Under the pieces are notes generated by a model, which saw nothing but the letters and a program-made list of their open reading frames with translations, had not been told where the DNA came from and made no database searches. 64,000 nt of DNA from Noviherbaspirillum suwonense (GTDB lineage Bacteria; Pseudomonadota; Gammaproteobacteria; Burkholderiales; Burkholderiaceae_D), in the NCBI RefSeq assembly GCF_900182955.1, contig NZ_FXUL01000004.1:1-64000 (forward strand). The letters are read 5' to 3'. Made by a program: the position numbers and the translations under genes. Shown here piece after piece: positions 7,986 through 15,990 of the stretch (position 1 is its first letter; every line of letters starts with the position of its first letter).

Positions 7986-9437
7986 ATGAGAGCTCGAACT
8001 CGACGGCAAATTCATTTGCTAATAGATCAAGACATTGGTCAATTAGTCTTGAAACACGGTTTGAATAAAGAGAGTAGTTTAGACGACAGGTCGCAACGTT
8101 TTCCTTCGGAGTTTGGTGCGCACCAATACGTGGTTATGTTACTGCACGTTGCGGCCGAAATTGAGCACATGCTAATGGTTCAATACCTTTATGCAGCTTA
8201 CTCGCTAGGGGGCGATCAAGTTCCAGAACGGTATAGAAGAAAAGTTGCATCATGGCAATCAACGATCCTTGGAATAGCGAAAGAGGAAATGGCACACCTC
8301 ATGACTGTGCAAAACGTGCTGCGGTGTATCGGGGGACCGCTAAATTTCGACAGGGAAGATTACCCATCTTATTCAGAACTGTACCCATTTCCTTTTCTTC
8401 TAGAGCCGCTGACACGTACCTCACTTGCAAAATATGTTTATGCTGAAGCGCCTGATCCCGATAGCTGGAGTGGGCAAGAGGCAGATGAGATAAGGGAAAT
8501 TATCCAAGATGGAGATGGCACTCCCTATCTAAATCGCGTCGGTAAGGTTTATAAGGAGATTATTGACATAATCCAAGACGAGCATGCTCTAGAAGACAAA
8601 TACTTTAGAGACACTACGCATTCTTTCCAAAGTAACTGGGATGAATGGGGAAGAGGATATGCAAACGGTGAAAGACGTAATCCGGAAGCACAAGATCCAG
8701 AGGGATCTCCTAGCCTGATCCTACGTCCGGTTTCTTCCCGTTCCGATGCAGTTTCTGCTTTAAATGCAATTGCAGTGCAAGGGGAAGCCAATTCCGTGAA
8801 TGCTTCTGAGGCAAAATCACACTTTGCTAGATTTCTTAATATATACCGGGATTTTCCGGACAGAAAAGACTGGATCCCAACAAGAAATGTAGTAATCAAT
8901 CCATCGGTGTCACCCGTAGACTTAAGAAATTCCGACACCAATCAACTGCCGACAAGCACGATTACACATCCAATAAGCAAGCTTTGGGGCAACCTTTTTA
9001 ATATTCGCTACCGCATTCTCCTCTCGAGTTTAGCTCATAGCTACGATTACCGTAATGACACCTCAATGTCGAGTTCAGTATCACCTCGAGGACTTTTAAT
9101 TCATACAACATTTGGGGAAATGTACAACATTCGCTCGATTTCCGGAATACTGATTCAGTCTCCAGTGTCTACAGACAATGACCAAGAGATGGCTGGGCCA
9201 CCTTTTCAAATGCCGTACACACTAACACTGCCTCATGATCCGGTTGATCGATGGGCTCTTTATCTCGACCTATTTAGCGCTTCGATTGATATCTCATTCC
9301 GTTTGAAAAAAGTCGTAGACGCGCGCCATCGGAGCTTTTTAGATGTACTTATCTCCACTGACCAGAAAGCCTTGACGAAAATTGAAGCTTTGATCAATAG
9401 CTTGATAACAGTATCTCGTACGACTGACCTAACTTAA
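7986..9437 (+). CDS. Ferritin-like domain protein (VioB/iminophenyl-pyruvate dimer synthase-type domain)
   Basis: First gene of the five-gene operon, 483 residues. Residues about 44-125 match the ferritin-like domain found in VioB/RebD-like proteins: HVAAEIEHMLMVQYLYA (Glu58, Glu60, His61) and AKEEMAHLMTVQNVL (Glu100/101, His104) give the two E-x2-H-type helix motifs of a four-helix di-metal bundle, followed by the conserved IGGPLNF. The C-terminal half (about 230-483) is not recognised. A metal-dependent oxidative role, or electron or oxygen handling for the downstream quinoprotein-like partner, fits the fold but is not shown. Its stop is 16 bases before the next start. Confidence 0.7.
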   Translation: MRARTRRQIHLLIDQDIGQLVLKHGLNKESSLDDRSQRFPSEFGAHQYVVMLLHVAAEIEHMLMVQYLYAAYSLGGDQVPERYRRKVASWQSTILGIAKEEMAHLMTVQNVLRCIGGPLNFDREDYPSYSELYPFPFLLEPLTRTSLAKYVYAEAPDPDSWSGQEADEIREIIQDGDGTPYLNRVGKVYKEIIDIIQDEHALEDKYFRDTTHSFQSNWDEWGRGYANGERRNPEAQDPEGSPSLILRPVSSRSDAVSALNAIAVQGEANSVNASEAKSHFARFLNIYRDFPDRKDWIPTRNVVINPSVSPVDLRNSDTNQLPTSTITHPISKLWGNLFNIRYRILLSSLAHSYDYRNDTSMSSSVSPRGLLIHTTFGEMYNIRSISGILIQSPVSTDNDQEMAGPPFQMPYTLTLPHDPVDRWALYLDLFSASIDISFRLKKVVDARHRSFLDVLISTDQKALTKIEALINSLITVSRTTDLT

Positions 9438-9453
9438 ACTACTGGTGACGAAC

Positions 9454-10839
9454 ATGGCTATTGTAGGACTTCGGCTACTACCGTCGATGGCGATTGGACG
9501 ATTTGGCTCATCGGAACATCCTCTTGAGGCGTACGAATTACGCTTCGACGAAAATGATCCGTTGGGTTACCGGAAGATTGTTCCAAAGACGACGTTTAAC
9601 ATTGACCATCAGACCGGCGAAGTAATAAACGCATATATACCGCGTAATATAAAGTTTAGAGACGGCTTTCAAATACGCCCTGTTGCGCCTTTTATAGAAG
9701 TTTTCGCGCTTATTTCGGACGGGACATTGGTGCCGCTTACATACTCGCTGCTCGAAGCAGAGGGTCTTGGGTTACAAAATATCGAGTGGAATGTTAACGT
9801 TGGCAACTTGAAAGTATTTCGCCAAACTGGCGATCAAAATGATAAGGTTCTTAGCAAGACAGGATCTTTTAATGATTTTGAACTGCATAAGCTTAACGGA
9901 ATATGCGCCAATTTTTTGGAAGGCAAATCTATTGATTTCGGAAGTGTAAGGTTTATAAAACCGACGCTAAAATTTCCAGAGATCCGTTTAAGATTTATCC
10001 CTCCAGCGGGTCTTGTCTACGGCTCCAGTACGCTGCGATATAACATGGATGAAAATAAAGATGTCATAGATCCGGTTTTTGTAGGTAAAGAAGAAAGGAT
10101 CGTCTATGACACATCGCGAGGTAAATGGCGTGGGTTTGGTAAAGATAATGAAGCGTCGTCCACCCATCATCCGACCAGCCCTGGCGACATTTACCATGGA
10201 TACTGGCCGGACTGGAATGGGCGGCCCATTAGTTGGGGTTATTTAGATGATGTATGCGACGGGCCCGTTACGATAAAGCTTTCACGTAATGATGGAACTA
10301 CACTTCGTGCGCAAGCTTGGATTAGCTCAGCCATGCCTACATTTGCGCCCGATTCGCTCCCCCTTAGGACCGTTGCCGATGAACTTGAGCAGCTTATTTT
10401 GGGTCCTGATGTGGCGGATGAAGAAGTATCAATTCAGTCGGCCGCTGAGATTGTACGCCGAGCACTTGAGTCAATTCGCTTCATGAACACAACGGTTATG
10501 AACGGCAATGTGGTCAGTGGAAGGTCAAATATTGCGCGAACATTAGGTACGCAAGATACAAGCAACTTTGGCCGAGAGTATGAACCGATTATGGCTCAAT
10601 CACTAGTAGACAATTTCGGGGTGATTGCTTTGCATGAACGCATCTACTCTTCTCTCCTAAGCGGCTCGGCGCCGTGGTTTGCCGATGTATTGCGACGGCC
10701 AGAAGAGGTCGGTGATCTTAGCGATAAGGGTAGGAGGAAAATGCCACCTATGTTACGAGGCGCGGATGGTCGCGCGCTTACCTTGACCAGACGACAAATC
10801 AGCCAGGTGGTTAGGGCTGCAGTGCGCGGACTACTTTAG
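9454..10839 (+). CDS. LodA/GoxA-like protein, N-terminal part of a split CTQ oxidase
   Basis: 461 residues from ATG 9454, with GGTGA as ribosome binding site; a GTG at 9445 is an alternative. Landmarks of the LodA/GoxA family appear in order: LLPSMAIGRFGSS (family pattern 'P-x-IGIARxGxS'), a QIRPVAPFIEVF block ('KRQAARFRVF'), IEWNVNVGNLK ('WTVHLANKKA'), LDDVCDGPVT ('YDDTSDGPVTA') and a C-terminal segment MPPMLRGADGRALTLTRRQ ('MP-x-L ... LTLTPTQY'). The protein ends there, before the region that carries the cofactor in LodA. That region is encoded by the next gene, 14 bases downstream. Together the two proteins are about 730 residues, close to a full-length LodA. No signal peptide is visible. 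I infer that the two associate. Confidence 0.7.
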   Translation: MAIVGLRLLPSMAIGRFGSSEHPLEAYELRFDENDPLGYRKIVPKTTFNIDHQTGEVINAYIPRNIKFRDGFQIRPVAPFIEVFALISDGTLVPLTYSLLEAEGLGLQNIEWNVNVGNLKVFRQTGDQNDKVLSKTGSFNDFELHKLNGICANFLEGKSIDFGSVRFIKPTLKFPEIRLRFIPPAGLVYGSSTLRYNMDENKDVIDPVFVGKEERIVYDTSRGKWRGFGKDNEASSTHHPTSPGDIYHGYWPDWNGRPISWGYLDDVCDGPVTIKLSRNDGTTLRAQAWISSAMPTFAPDSLPLRTVADELEQLILGPDVADEEVSIQSAAEIVRRALESIRFMNTTVMNGNVVSGRSNIARTLGTQDTSNFGREYEPIMAQSLVDNFGVIALHERIYSSLLSGSAPWFADVLRRPEEVGDLSDKGRRKMPPMLRGADGRALTLTRRQISQVVRAAVRGLL

Positions 10840-10853
10840 CAGCGATAGGATAA

Positions 10854-11669
10854 ATGAAAATGGATCCAAAAATCGAACCAAAGAACCGTATGGCACAATT
10901 GTTGCACCTTTCCGCTGGAAATCCAGCAAGTACTCTGCCGACATCTACGATTTCAAATTGTTTCCCTGGACTAGAGTATGACTTCAAGAATTTTTGGCGA
11001 CGTGCATTCGTTGGGATAGTTATGTTAGAAGGCGATAATTATGTATCTGAAGTTACGGACACAAATTATGCTGGGCTAAAGTCGCACCGTTTGCTCAGAG
11101 TTGATGATATCGACATAGTTGTTCCAGTTTTCGGGCCTCGGATTCCGGAGGGTCGTGCGGTGCTCCTTCCTTCTTATGAAAATCCCGGTCTAGTAGCGAT
11201 AGAATGGTCCAACGCATTAGCATATGCCATGCAAAATCAAGGGAAAACTGTAAAGTGTTTCTTTAGTATTGAGGAGGAGGAGCTTCCAGTCCCTTTGCCC
11301 GCTGACTCTAACGCACTTCTTGAAGTTGAAATGGTGGTTCGCGTAATGTTTGAAGATGAGTCGGGCGAATTTGCCCATGAATTACTGGAACCAGGCGAAT
11401 TAACTCAAGGTCTGTGCTCCCCATGGCAACATGACTACCGTGAATGTTCTTGCTACTACTGGCCAGCAAGCCGCCCTGACTTCGTGAATGTAGTTCCTGC
11501 CGAAAACGGAAGAAGTCGTGGCGATAATTGGATTTCACGCAACCGAACAGGGGAATATATTTTAGATGACAGAAAGGACAGTCGCTTGGTAACTTATGAT
11601 GAACTATTCCAAAGGTGGGAAGAGATGCTCCGCTTCCAAGTTGAAGGAAAAGATGGAGAGGAGACTTAG
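10854..11669 (+). CDS. LodA/GoxA-like protein, C-terminal cofactor-bearing part of a split CTQ oxidase
   Basis: 271 residues. SNCFPGLEYDFKNFWRR (35-51) matches the 'FPGLEFDxRN' block of LodA-like oxidases. GELTQGLCSPWQHDYREC with a following WPASRPD (181-209) matches 'GDLTxxMxxPWQADFxxC ... WWPAQRPD'. LodA forms cysteine tryptophylquinone from a Cys four residues after a catalytic Asp, plus a Trp near the C-terminus. The equivalents here would be Asp194, Cys198 and Trp255 (FQRWEEMLRF). Additional cysteines are C36, C135, C188 and C200. Expected chemistry is oxidation of an amine or amino acid with O2, but the substrate cannot be read. The stop is two bases before the radical SAM gene, so the two are translationally close. 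Confidence 0.7.
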   Translation: MKMDPKIEPKNRMAQLLHLSAGNPASTLPTSTISNCFPGLEYDFKNFWRRAFVGIVMLEGDNYVSEVTDTNYAGLKSHRLLRVDDIDIVVPVFGPRIPEGRAVLLPSYENPGLVAIEWSNALAYAMQNQGKTVKCFFSIEEEELPVPLPADSNALLEVEMVVRVMFEDESGEFAHELLEPGELTQGLCSPWQHDYRECSCYYWPASRPDFVNVVPAENGRSRGDNWISRNRTGEYILDDRKDSRLVTYDELFQRWEEMLRFQVEGKDGEET

Positions 11670-11671
11670 CA

Positions 11672-13054
11672 ATGTTAAACGAGCATCCTGTAATCCGGGT
11701 TCGGAAAGCTAGTAAAGAAGAATTACAAACATCCCAGAGCGTGAACAGCTGCAAATCGAGACATGCACACTGGCAGAGATATGGAGGTCAAGGCCAGCTA
11801 CTTGTTGTTAATGGTACCCAGTTATTCGACGTCGATGATGAGATACTGGATAGGCTAGATGTGGCAGCTCAAAATGGCGATCAAGCAGTTGAGGATGTCC
11901 TGCGTAACTTAAATCTTCTTACTCCTCCGCTGATTACTGATGAACCGCTTACTAATCCTAAGCTTCGTGCGTTATCGCTAGCGGTTGCTCAAAAGTGCAA
12001 TATGGGCTGTTCCTACTGTTACGCGAGTCAGGGCAATTTTGGTAGCGATGATAAAAGCATGACATGGGACACAGCGCGGAGAGCCGTAGATCTTTTATTT
12101 GAGGACATTAAAGCAGGCGAAAATGTTAATCTTGCTTTCTTGGGAGGTGAGCCGCTTTTTAACCGCGTTGTCATCCAGGCTGTTACTAAATACGCTGCGA
12201 ATCTTGCCGAAAAGCGTGGAGTGAAAGCTGGTTTTTCGCTCACGACGAACGGCACACTTCTTAACGACAATGATGCATCATTTTTTGAAGAGTATGGCTT
12301 CGCCGTAACTATAAGTTTAGACGGCTTAAAGGAAGAGCATGATAAGCGAAGGACTTTTAAAAATGGCAAGGGCAGTTTCGATCAGATTATCAAGCGTGTA
12401 GAACCTTTGCTTTCGTTACAAAATCGAATGCAAGTGTCGGTGCGAGCTACTGTCTGTCCTGGTAACACACGTCTCAAAGAAGCGGTAAATAATTTTCTTG
12501 ACGTTGGATTCCACTCGGTTGGGCTTTCGCCGGTCCTTCACTCTCCAGATGGGATTGGCGAAATGACCCAAGCTGACTTCGATCAACTTCTTGCAGAAAT
12601 GATAGATTGCGGACATGAGTTTGAATTAAGAACATTACGAGGCAATCAATACGCTTTTAGCAATATTATCAATGCACTCAATGAGATCCACAGGGGCACT
12701 CATCGACCATATCCCTGTGGTGCCGGCGCGGGATACCTAGGCGTGTCTGCGGATGGCAATCTTGCCGCGTGCCATAGGTTTGTCGGAGACCCGATAGGAA
12801 AAATGGGGAGTTTAGAAGACGGTATTGATGAGACAAAACGTAATATTTGGCTTGCTACCAGACACGTCCATAAACAGATGCCATGCACCAACTGTTGGGC
12901 TCGCTATCTTTGCTCCGGTGGCTGCCATCATGAAGTAATTGCCCGAGGGCGACCAGCATGTGATTTCATCCGTGGTTGGCTTGAATATTGTTTGCAGGCC
13001 TATGGGAGACTTTCGTCACTGCAACCTGACTGGTTTAATTATCCTAGCCGGTAA
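11672..13054 (+). CDS. QhpD-type radical SAM/SPASM peptide maturase
   Basis: 460 residues. The 4Fe-4S/SAM motif is C109-x3-C113-x2-C116 (KCNMGCSYCYA), followed by AFLGGEPL, SLTTNGTLL and ISLDG, the usual radical SAM core strands. A Cys-rich SPASM region follows (C349, C367, C405, C408, C414, C418, C430, C440), indicating auxiliary Fe-S clusters. Core and spacing closely resemble QhpD, the enzyme that forms Cys-to-Asp/Glu thioether crosslinks in the small subunit of quinohaemoprotein amine dehydrogenase. Here no QhpC-like subunit and no c-type haem (CxxCH) protein is present, so the likely substrate is the Cys-containing LodA-like protein encoded two bases upstream. That assignment is inference. 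Confidence 0.85.
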   Translation: MLNEHPVIRVRKASKEELQTSQSVNSCKSRHAHWQRYGGQGQLLVVNGTQLFDVDDEILDRLDVAAQNGDQAVEDVLRNLNLLTPPLITDEPLTNPKLRALSLAVAQKCNMGCSYCYASQGNFGSDDKSMTWDTARRAVDLLFEDIKAGENVNLAFLGGEPLFNRVVIQAVTKYAANLAEKRGVKAGFSLTTNGTLLNDNDASFFEEYGFAVTISLDGLKEEHDKRRTFKNGKGSFDQIIKRVEPLLSLQNRMQVSVRATVCPGNTRLKEAVNNFLDVGFHSVGLSPVLHSPDGIGEMTQADFDQLLAEMIDCGHEFELRTLRGNQYAFSNIINALNEIHRGTHRPYPCGAGAGYLGVSADGNLAACHRFVGDPIGKMGSLEDGIDETKRNIWLATRHVHKQMPCTNCWARYLCSGGCHHEVIARGRPACDFIRGWLEYCLQAYGRLSSLQPDWFNYPSR

Positions 13055-13068
13055 GTAAACTGAATTGG

Positions 13069-14487
13069 ATGACAATGCAAGGTTTTGATGTTTGTGTTAT
13101 TGGCGGTGGCCCCTCCGGCTGCATTACTGCTCTTAGCCTTGCAATTCGTGGAGTACATGTCTGTGTGATTGAAAAATACGTGCCTTCGGACGCCCGTTCA
13201 TTCGAATCACTTACCGACGGGATTTGGCCAGTCCTCGACGCTATTGGAATACGCGAATCGTTCCTAAAAGCTGCGCTGTTGAACTTTAGTCCCAAAATTG
13301 TTCTTTGGGAGAACGCCGCCGAGCCTGATGTTAATTTCTTCAATAACGACGTCAGCATGATTGTCGATCGCTCCCGATTTAATGAATTTTTTTTAAAGTC
13401 ACTTCAGGATTTTGGTGTGGCAGTGTTTCGCCCGGCAATTGTCACCCGAACTAAGTATTCGACACTTGGATGGGAAGTGGATCTATCGGTTTACGGAAAA
13501 AGTTCGCGAATTTCTAGTCGATTTGTTGTTGACGCATGCGGAAAGAGCGGTTTCTTACCTCAAAAGAAAACACGTAATTCACCGCGAACGATAGCGCTTT
13601 GTGGAACGCTTCAGAATTCAGACAGTTCACCTATGACGTACGTTGAGGCTTTTCCGCAAGCTTGGTGTTGGGGTAGTTCGCTTCCTAATAAGGGACTTAC
13701 CGTAATGATGTTCTCCGATTCTGATACCTTTAATTTGTCCTCAAAGAGAGAAATAGAAGAGAAATGGCGGTCAGCCCTATCTCAGTCAAAGTTTTTTTCA
13801 AAGTTTTCCAGCTGTCCTTTGTCACAAAATTTAATTCTGCGAAATGCGACAGCTTATTGCGTCGCCGATCCGCTGCAGGACAGTTATATTAAGGTAGGAG
13901 ATGCTTCTTTTAGCTTAGATCCATTGTCGTCTAGCGGGGTAGAGAAGGCAATGCATACTGGATTAACGGCAAGTGCAGTTATTCGTACGATATTAAATAA
14001 GCCGGCGCGTTTGGATTTGTGCAAAAAGTTTTACTGTGATTACCAATCTGAAACTATTGCAATGCATATTTTTTGGGCGACCAGCTCGTATGCGAAGGTG
14101 AAACGTTTCGATGAATCTCCATTTTGGAAGTCGAGATCCGTTTCCCATATTCGTGCCATCGCGCCTCGCCAAAACGATATCGAATTTGGAAAAGTATGTG
14201 ATATAAAAAATGACACTTTTTTTCAGTTTTCAAAAAACACAAAGTTTGAGAAAAGGCCATGTATTATCGATAGTATGGTTTGTGAAAATACTGTTCTGGT
14301 TCACCCCAATTTGGCTCGTCCCATTGCTTTTGTGAGCGGTGTGGACGTGGATCGTCTTTTCCCGCGTTTTACGGACCGTATCAATGCGATAGGACTGCTA
14401 CGTTATTGGGCGGAAAATTTTCCTTCTGTGAACGGTGTGCGAACAGCCGCCTGGCTTTTAACGAATCAAGTTATGGAAGTCAGTTAA
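13069..14487 (+). CDS. LodB/QhpG-type FAD-dependent oxidoreductase
   Basis: 472 residues, last gene of the operon. The N-terminus has a Rossmann FAD motif (GGGPSG, Gly12/14/17, with Glu35 at the end of strand 2). GDASFSLDPLSSSG (277-290) is the second FAD-contacting motif of the halogenase/monooxygenase group containing LodB and QhpG. Those proteins hydroxylate the Trp precursor during CTQ formation in LodA and QhpC. The tryptophan-halogenase Lys and WxWxIP signatures were not seen, so chlorination is unlikely. Context next to the split LodA-like pair fits a cofactor-maturation role. An alternative start is ATG 13075. Confidence 0.8.
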   Translation: MTMQGFDVCVIGGGPSGCITALSLAIRGVHVCVIEKYVPSDARSFESLTDGIWPVLDAIGIRESFLKAALLNFSPKIVLWENAAEPDVNFFNNDVSMIVDRSRFNEFFLKSLQDFGVAVFRPAIVTRTKYSTLGWEVDLSVYGKSSRISSRFVVDACGKSGFLPQKKTRNSPRTIALCGTLQNSDSSPMTYVEAFPQAWCWGSSLPNKGLTVMMFSDSDTFNLSSKREIEEKWRSALSQSKFFSKFSSCPLSQNLILRNATAYCVADPLQDSYIKVGDASFSLDPLSSSGVEKAMHTGLTASAVIRTILNKPARLDLCKKFYCDYQSETIAMHIFWATSSYAKVKRFDESPFWKSRSVSHIRAIAPRQNDIEFGKVCDIKNDTFFQFSKNTKFEKRPCIIDSMVCENTVLVHPNLARPIAFVSGVDVDRLFPRFTDRINAIGLLRYWAENFPSVNGVRTAAWLLTNQVMEVS

Positions 14488-14614
14488 CTAGTCGTCCATG
14501 CAAATCTCTAAAAGCCTTTTGACCACAAGGAGTTAGCCGCTAGTTCTCTGATCCTGATCCCTAAGAACTAGCATAAGCCCTAGTGAAACCTGAGGGAGAT
14601 GGGGAGCATTGCAG

Positions 14615-14720
14615 ATGGCAACTGACGATTTTTTCCGAGCCAGGCGCGACCAGATGGTCGATTTGCGACATCCGCTTTCCGTATTGGCAGGCCGGCTGCA
14701 GGGGTGGCTCCGGAAATTCG
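14615..14720 (+). pseudogene. IS5-family transposase N-terminal fragment
   Basis: From an ATG with ribosome binding site ggggag, MATDDFFRARRDQMVDLRHP and LSVLAGRL match the N-terminal domain found in one group of IS5-like transposases ('DDFFRARLDQMIDLRHPLAVLA'). Homology is lost soon after and the gene stops by about 14760. It is truncated directly before the next IS. Confidence 0.6.
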
Positions 14721-14792
14721 AACAGTTGGATAATTGGAGACCTTGCGGTGAGATAACCTGAGTTCTGTGGACATTCCCGTTTGATAAACTAA

Positions 14793-15672
14793 GAGCGCCT
14801 AACAAAATGAGTTTTTCAAAATGCGCCAGCAAATAAGGGCGCAGCCTAAGTGAAAAAATGCTTCTTGAATCGAGGGCAGTCGTTCGTAGCGTACGCGCAG
14901 TCGCCGAAATTGATGCAACCAGGCGATCGTGCGTTCAACGACCCATCGGGTCGTGCCAAGATTGCTGCCATGCGCCGCTCGACGCTTGGCAATTTGGTGG
15001 CCGATGCCGCGTTGCTCCAGTGCCAAACGATGGGCGCGACTATCGTAGGCACGATCGGCTTGAACGGACTTGGGCTTTTTCAACGGCCACCCGCGTTTTC
15101 CTCGAATTGGGTAGACGCCATCGACCAATGGCAGGAGCTGCGTGACATCAGGCCGGTTAGCCTTGGTCAGAATGACATTGACCGGGATGCCTTGCGCATC
15201 GACGAGCAAAGGGTGCTTGCGGCTCGCCTTACAGCGAATGGTTGGGTTCGGTCTAGTTTTTTCCGCCATGCCCAGCCCGTACCGATGAACTGTCGGCAAC
15301 GACACGGGAGAAATCGAGCTTGTCGGCGCCACGCAGTTTATCCGGCAGCACACGGTGCAGCTTGCGCCACACTCCGGCCTTTTGCCAGGCATGCACCCGG
15401 CGCCAGCAGGTCAAACCGGAGCCGCACCCCATTTCTTGGAGCAGCATTTACCATGGAATTCCCGACTGCAAAACAAACAGGATGCCCGTCAGGACGCGCC
15501 TATCGTCCAGCGGCTTGCGGCCAGGAGGCGTCCTGCGCCGCCGCCTGACTGGAAGCAGTGGCTAGACTATTTCCACAATGCATCATCAACCAGTTCGCGT
15601 GCCATATTGCCTCGCCACGATATATATCGACGAGTTGCTATGACAGTAAAAATCCCATTTTGTTAGATGCTC
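14793..15672. mobile_element. IS5-family (IS427-like) insertion sequence, complete in length but decayed
   Basis: The ends form imperfect inverted repeats: gagcgcctaacaaaatga at the left and its near-complement (cccattttgttagatgctc) at the right. A 3-bp duplication TAA (14790-14792 and 15673-15675) flanks the element, as expected for this group. Length is 880 bp. Its transposase is disrupted (see the pseudogene inside). A fragment of a close relative in the opposite orientation sits at 260-518, so the two bracket most of the island. Confidence 0.8.
14821..15604 (-). pseudogene. IS5-family (IS427-like) transposase, multiply interrupted
   Basis: Starts at ATG 15602-15604 (MARELVDDALWK), hits TAG at 15567-15569 and after a frame change continues GRKPLDDRRVLTGILFVL. 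It meets TAA at 15448-15450, then continues EMGCGSGLTCWRR, VVADSSSVRAG, and in the next frame DAQGIPVNVILTKANRPD, ADRAYDSRA and WVVERTIAWLHQFRRL. The DDE residues are recognisable. One frame change could be the normal programmed frameshift of this group, but the two stops mean it is inactive. Confidence 0.8.
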
Positions 15673-15990
15673 TAAGACAAATCGCCTCGGCTTATTGCGC
15701 CCACCCAGGCCGACACGCTTTAGCGTTTATTTCAATAACCAGATGACGCTTGAAAAAATATAAATATGCAGTCAAGTGCGTATTATGAAGCAACTACATC
15801 ACGTTATATACCATTGTTTTTTATTGCTAACTCAGTCAGTCAGTCAGTTAGGGTACAATTTTTACCTGTCATAAGGGTTCGAGTCCCTCTGGGCAGGCCA
15901 GGCTCCCGCTTTCATTCGTTCATCCTCCCGGCACTTCTGTTATTTCCGTCATTGGCGCGCCATCGATTGCGCCTTTGTCATCCGGCATGC
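15673..15990. other. Island-to-core transition without genes
   Basis: Composition changes here from AT-rich island DNA to GC-rich core. It contains a run of four CAGT units (15833-15848) and a tRNA-3'-end-like remnant (15866-15900). No ORF is convincing. Confidence 0.55.
15866..15900 (+). repeat. tRNA 3'-end-like remnant, candidate attachment site
   Basis: GGGTTCGAGTCCC (15875-15887) has the sequence of a T-arm with loop TTCGAGT, and the segment closes with a CCA at 15898-15900. There is no matching 5' half upstream, so it is not a functional tRNA. Integrating elements commonly leave such a duplicated 3' end at their border, and it lies exactly where the base composition changes. No integrase gene is seen in the window. 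The parent tRNA was not identified. Confidence 0.5.

Noticed and set aside
7986-14487. Reading the operon as a standard quinohaemoprotein amine dehydrogenase (qhpABC) locus
   Set aside because: No c-type haem motif, no beta-propeller subunit and no QhpC-like small subunit are present.
13069-14487. Calling the flavoprotein a tryptophan halogenase
   Set aside because: The halogenase WxWxIP motif was not seen; the sequence fits LodB/QhpG better.
15833-15848. Four tandem CAGT units
   Set aside because: Too short and with no spacers, so not a CRISPR array. A phase-variable repeat is possible but no frame crosses it.
1-15900. Prophage or conjugative element
   Set aside because: No integrase, capsid, terminase, relaxase or type IV secretion gene is visible in the window.
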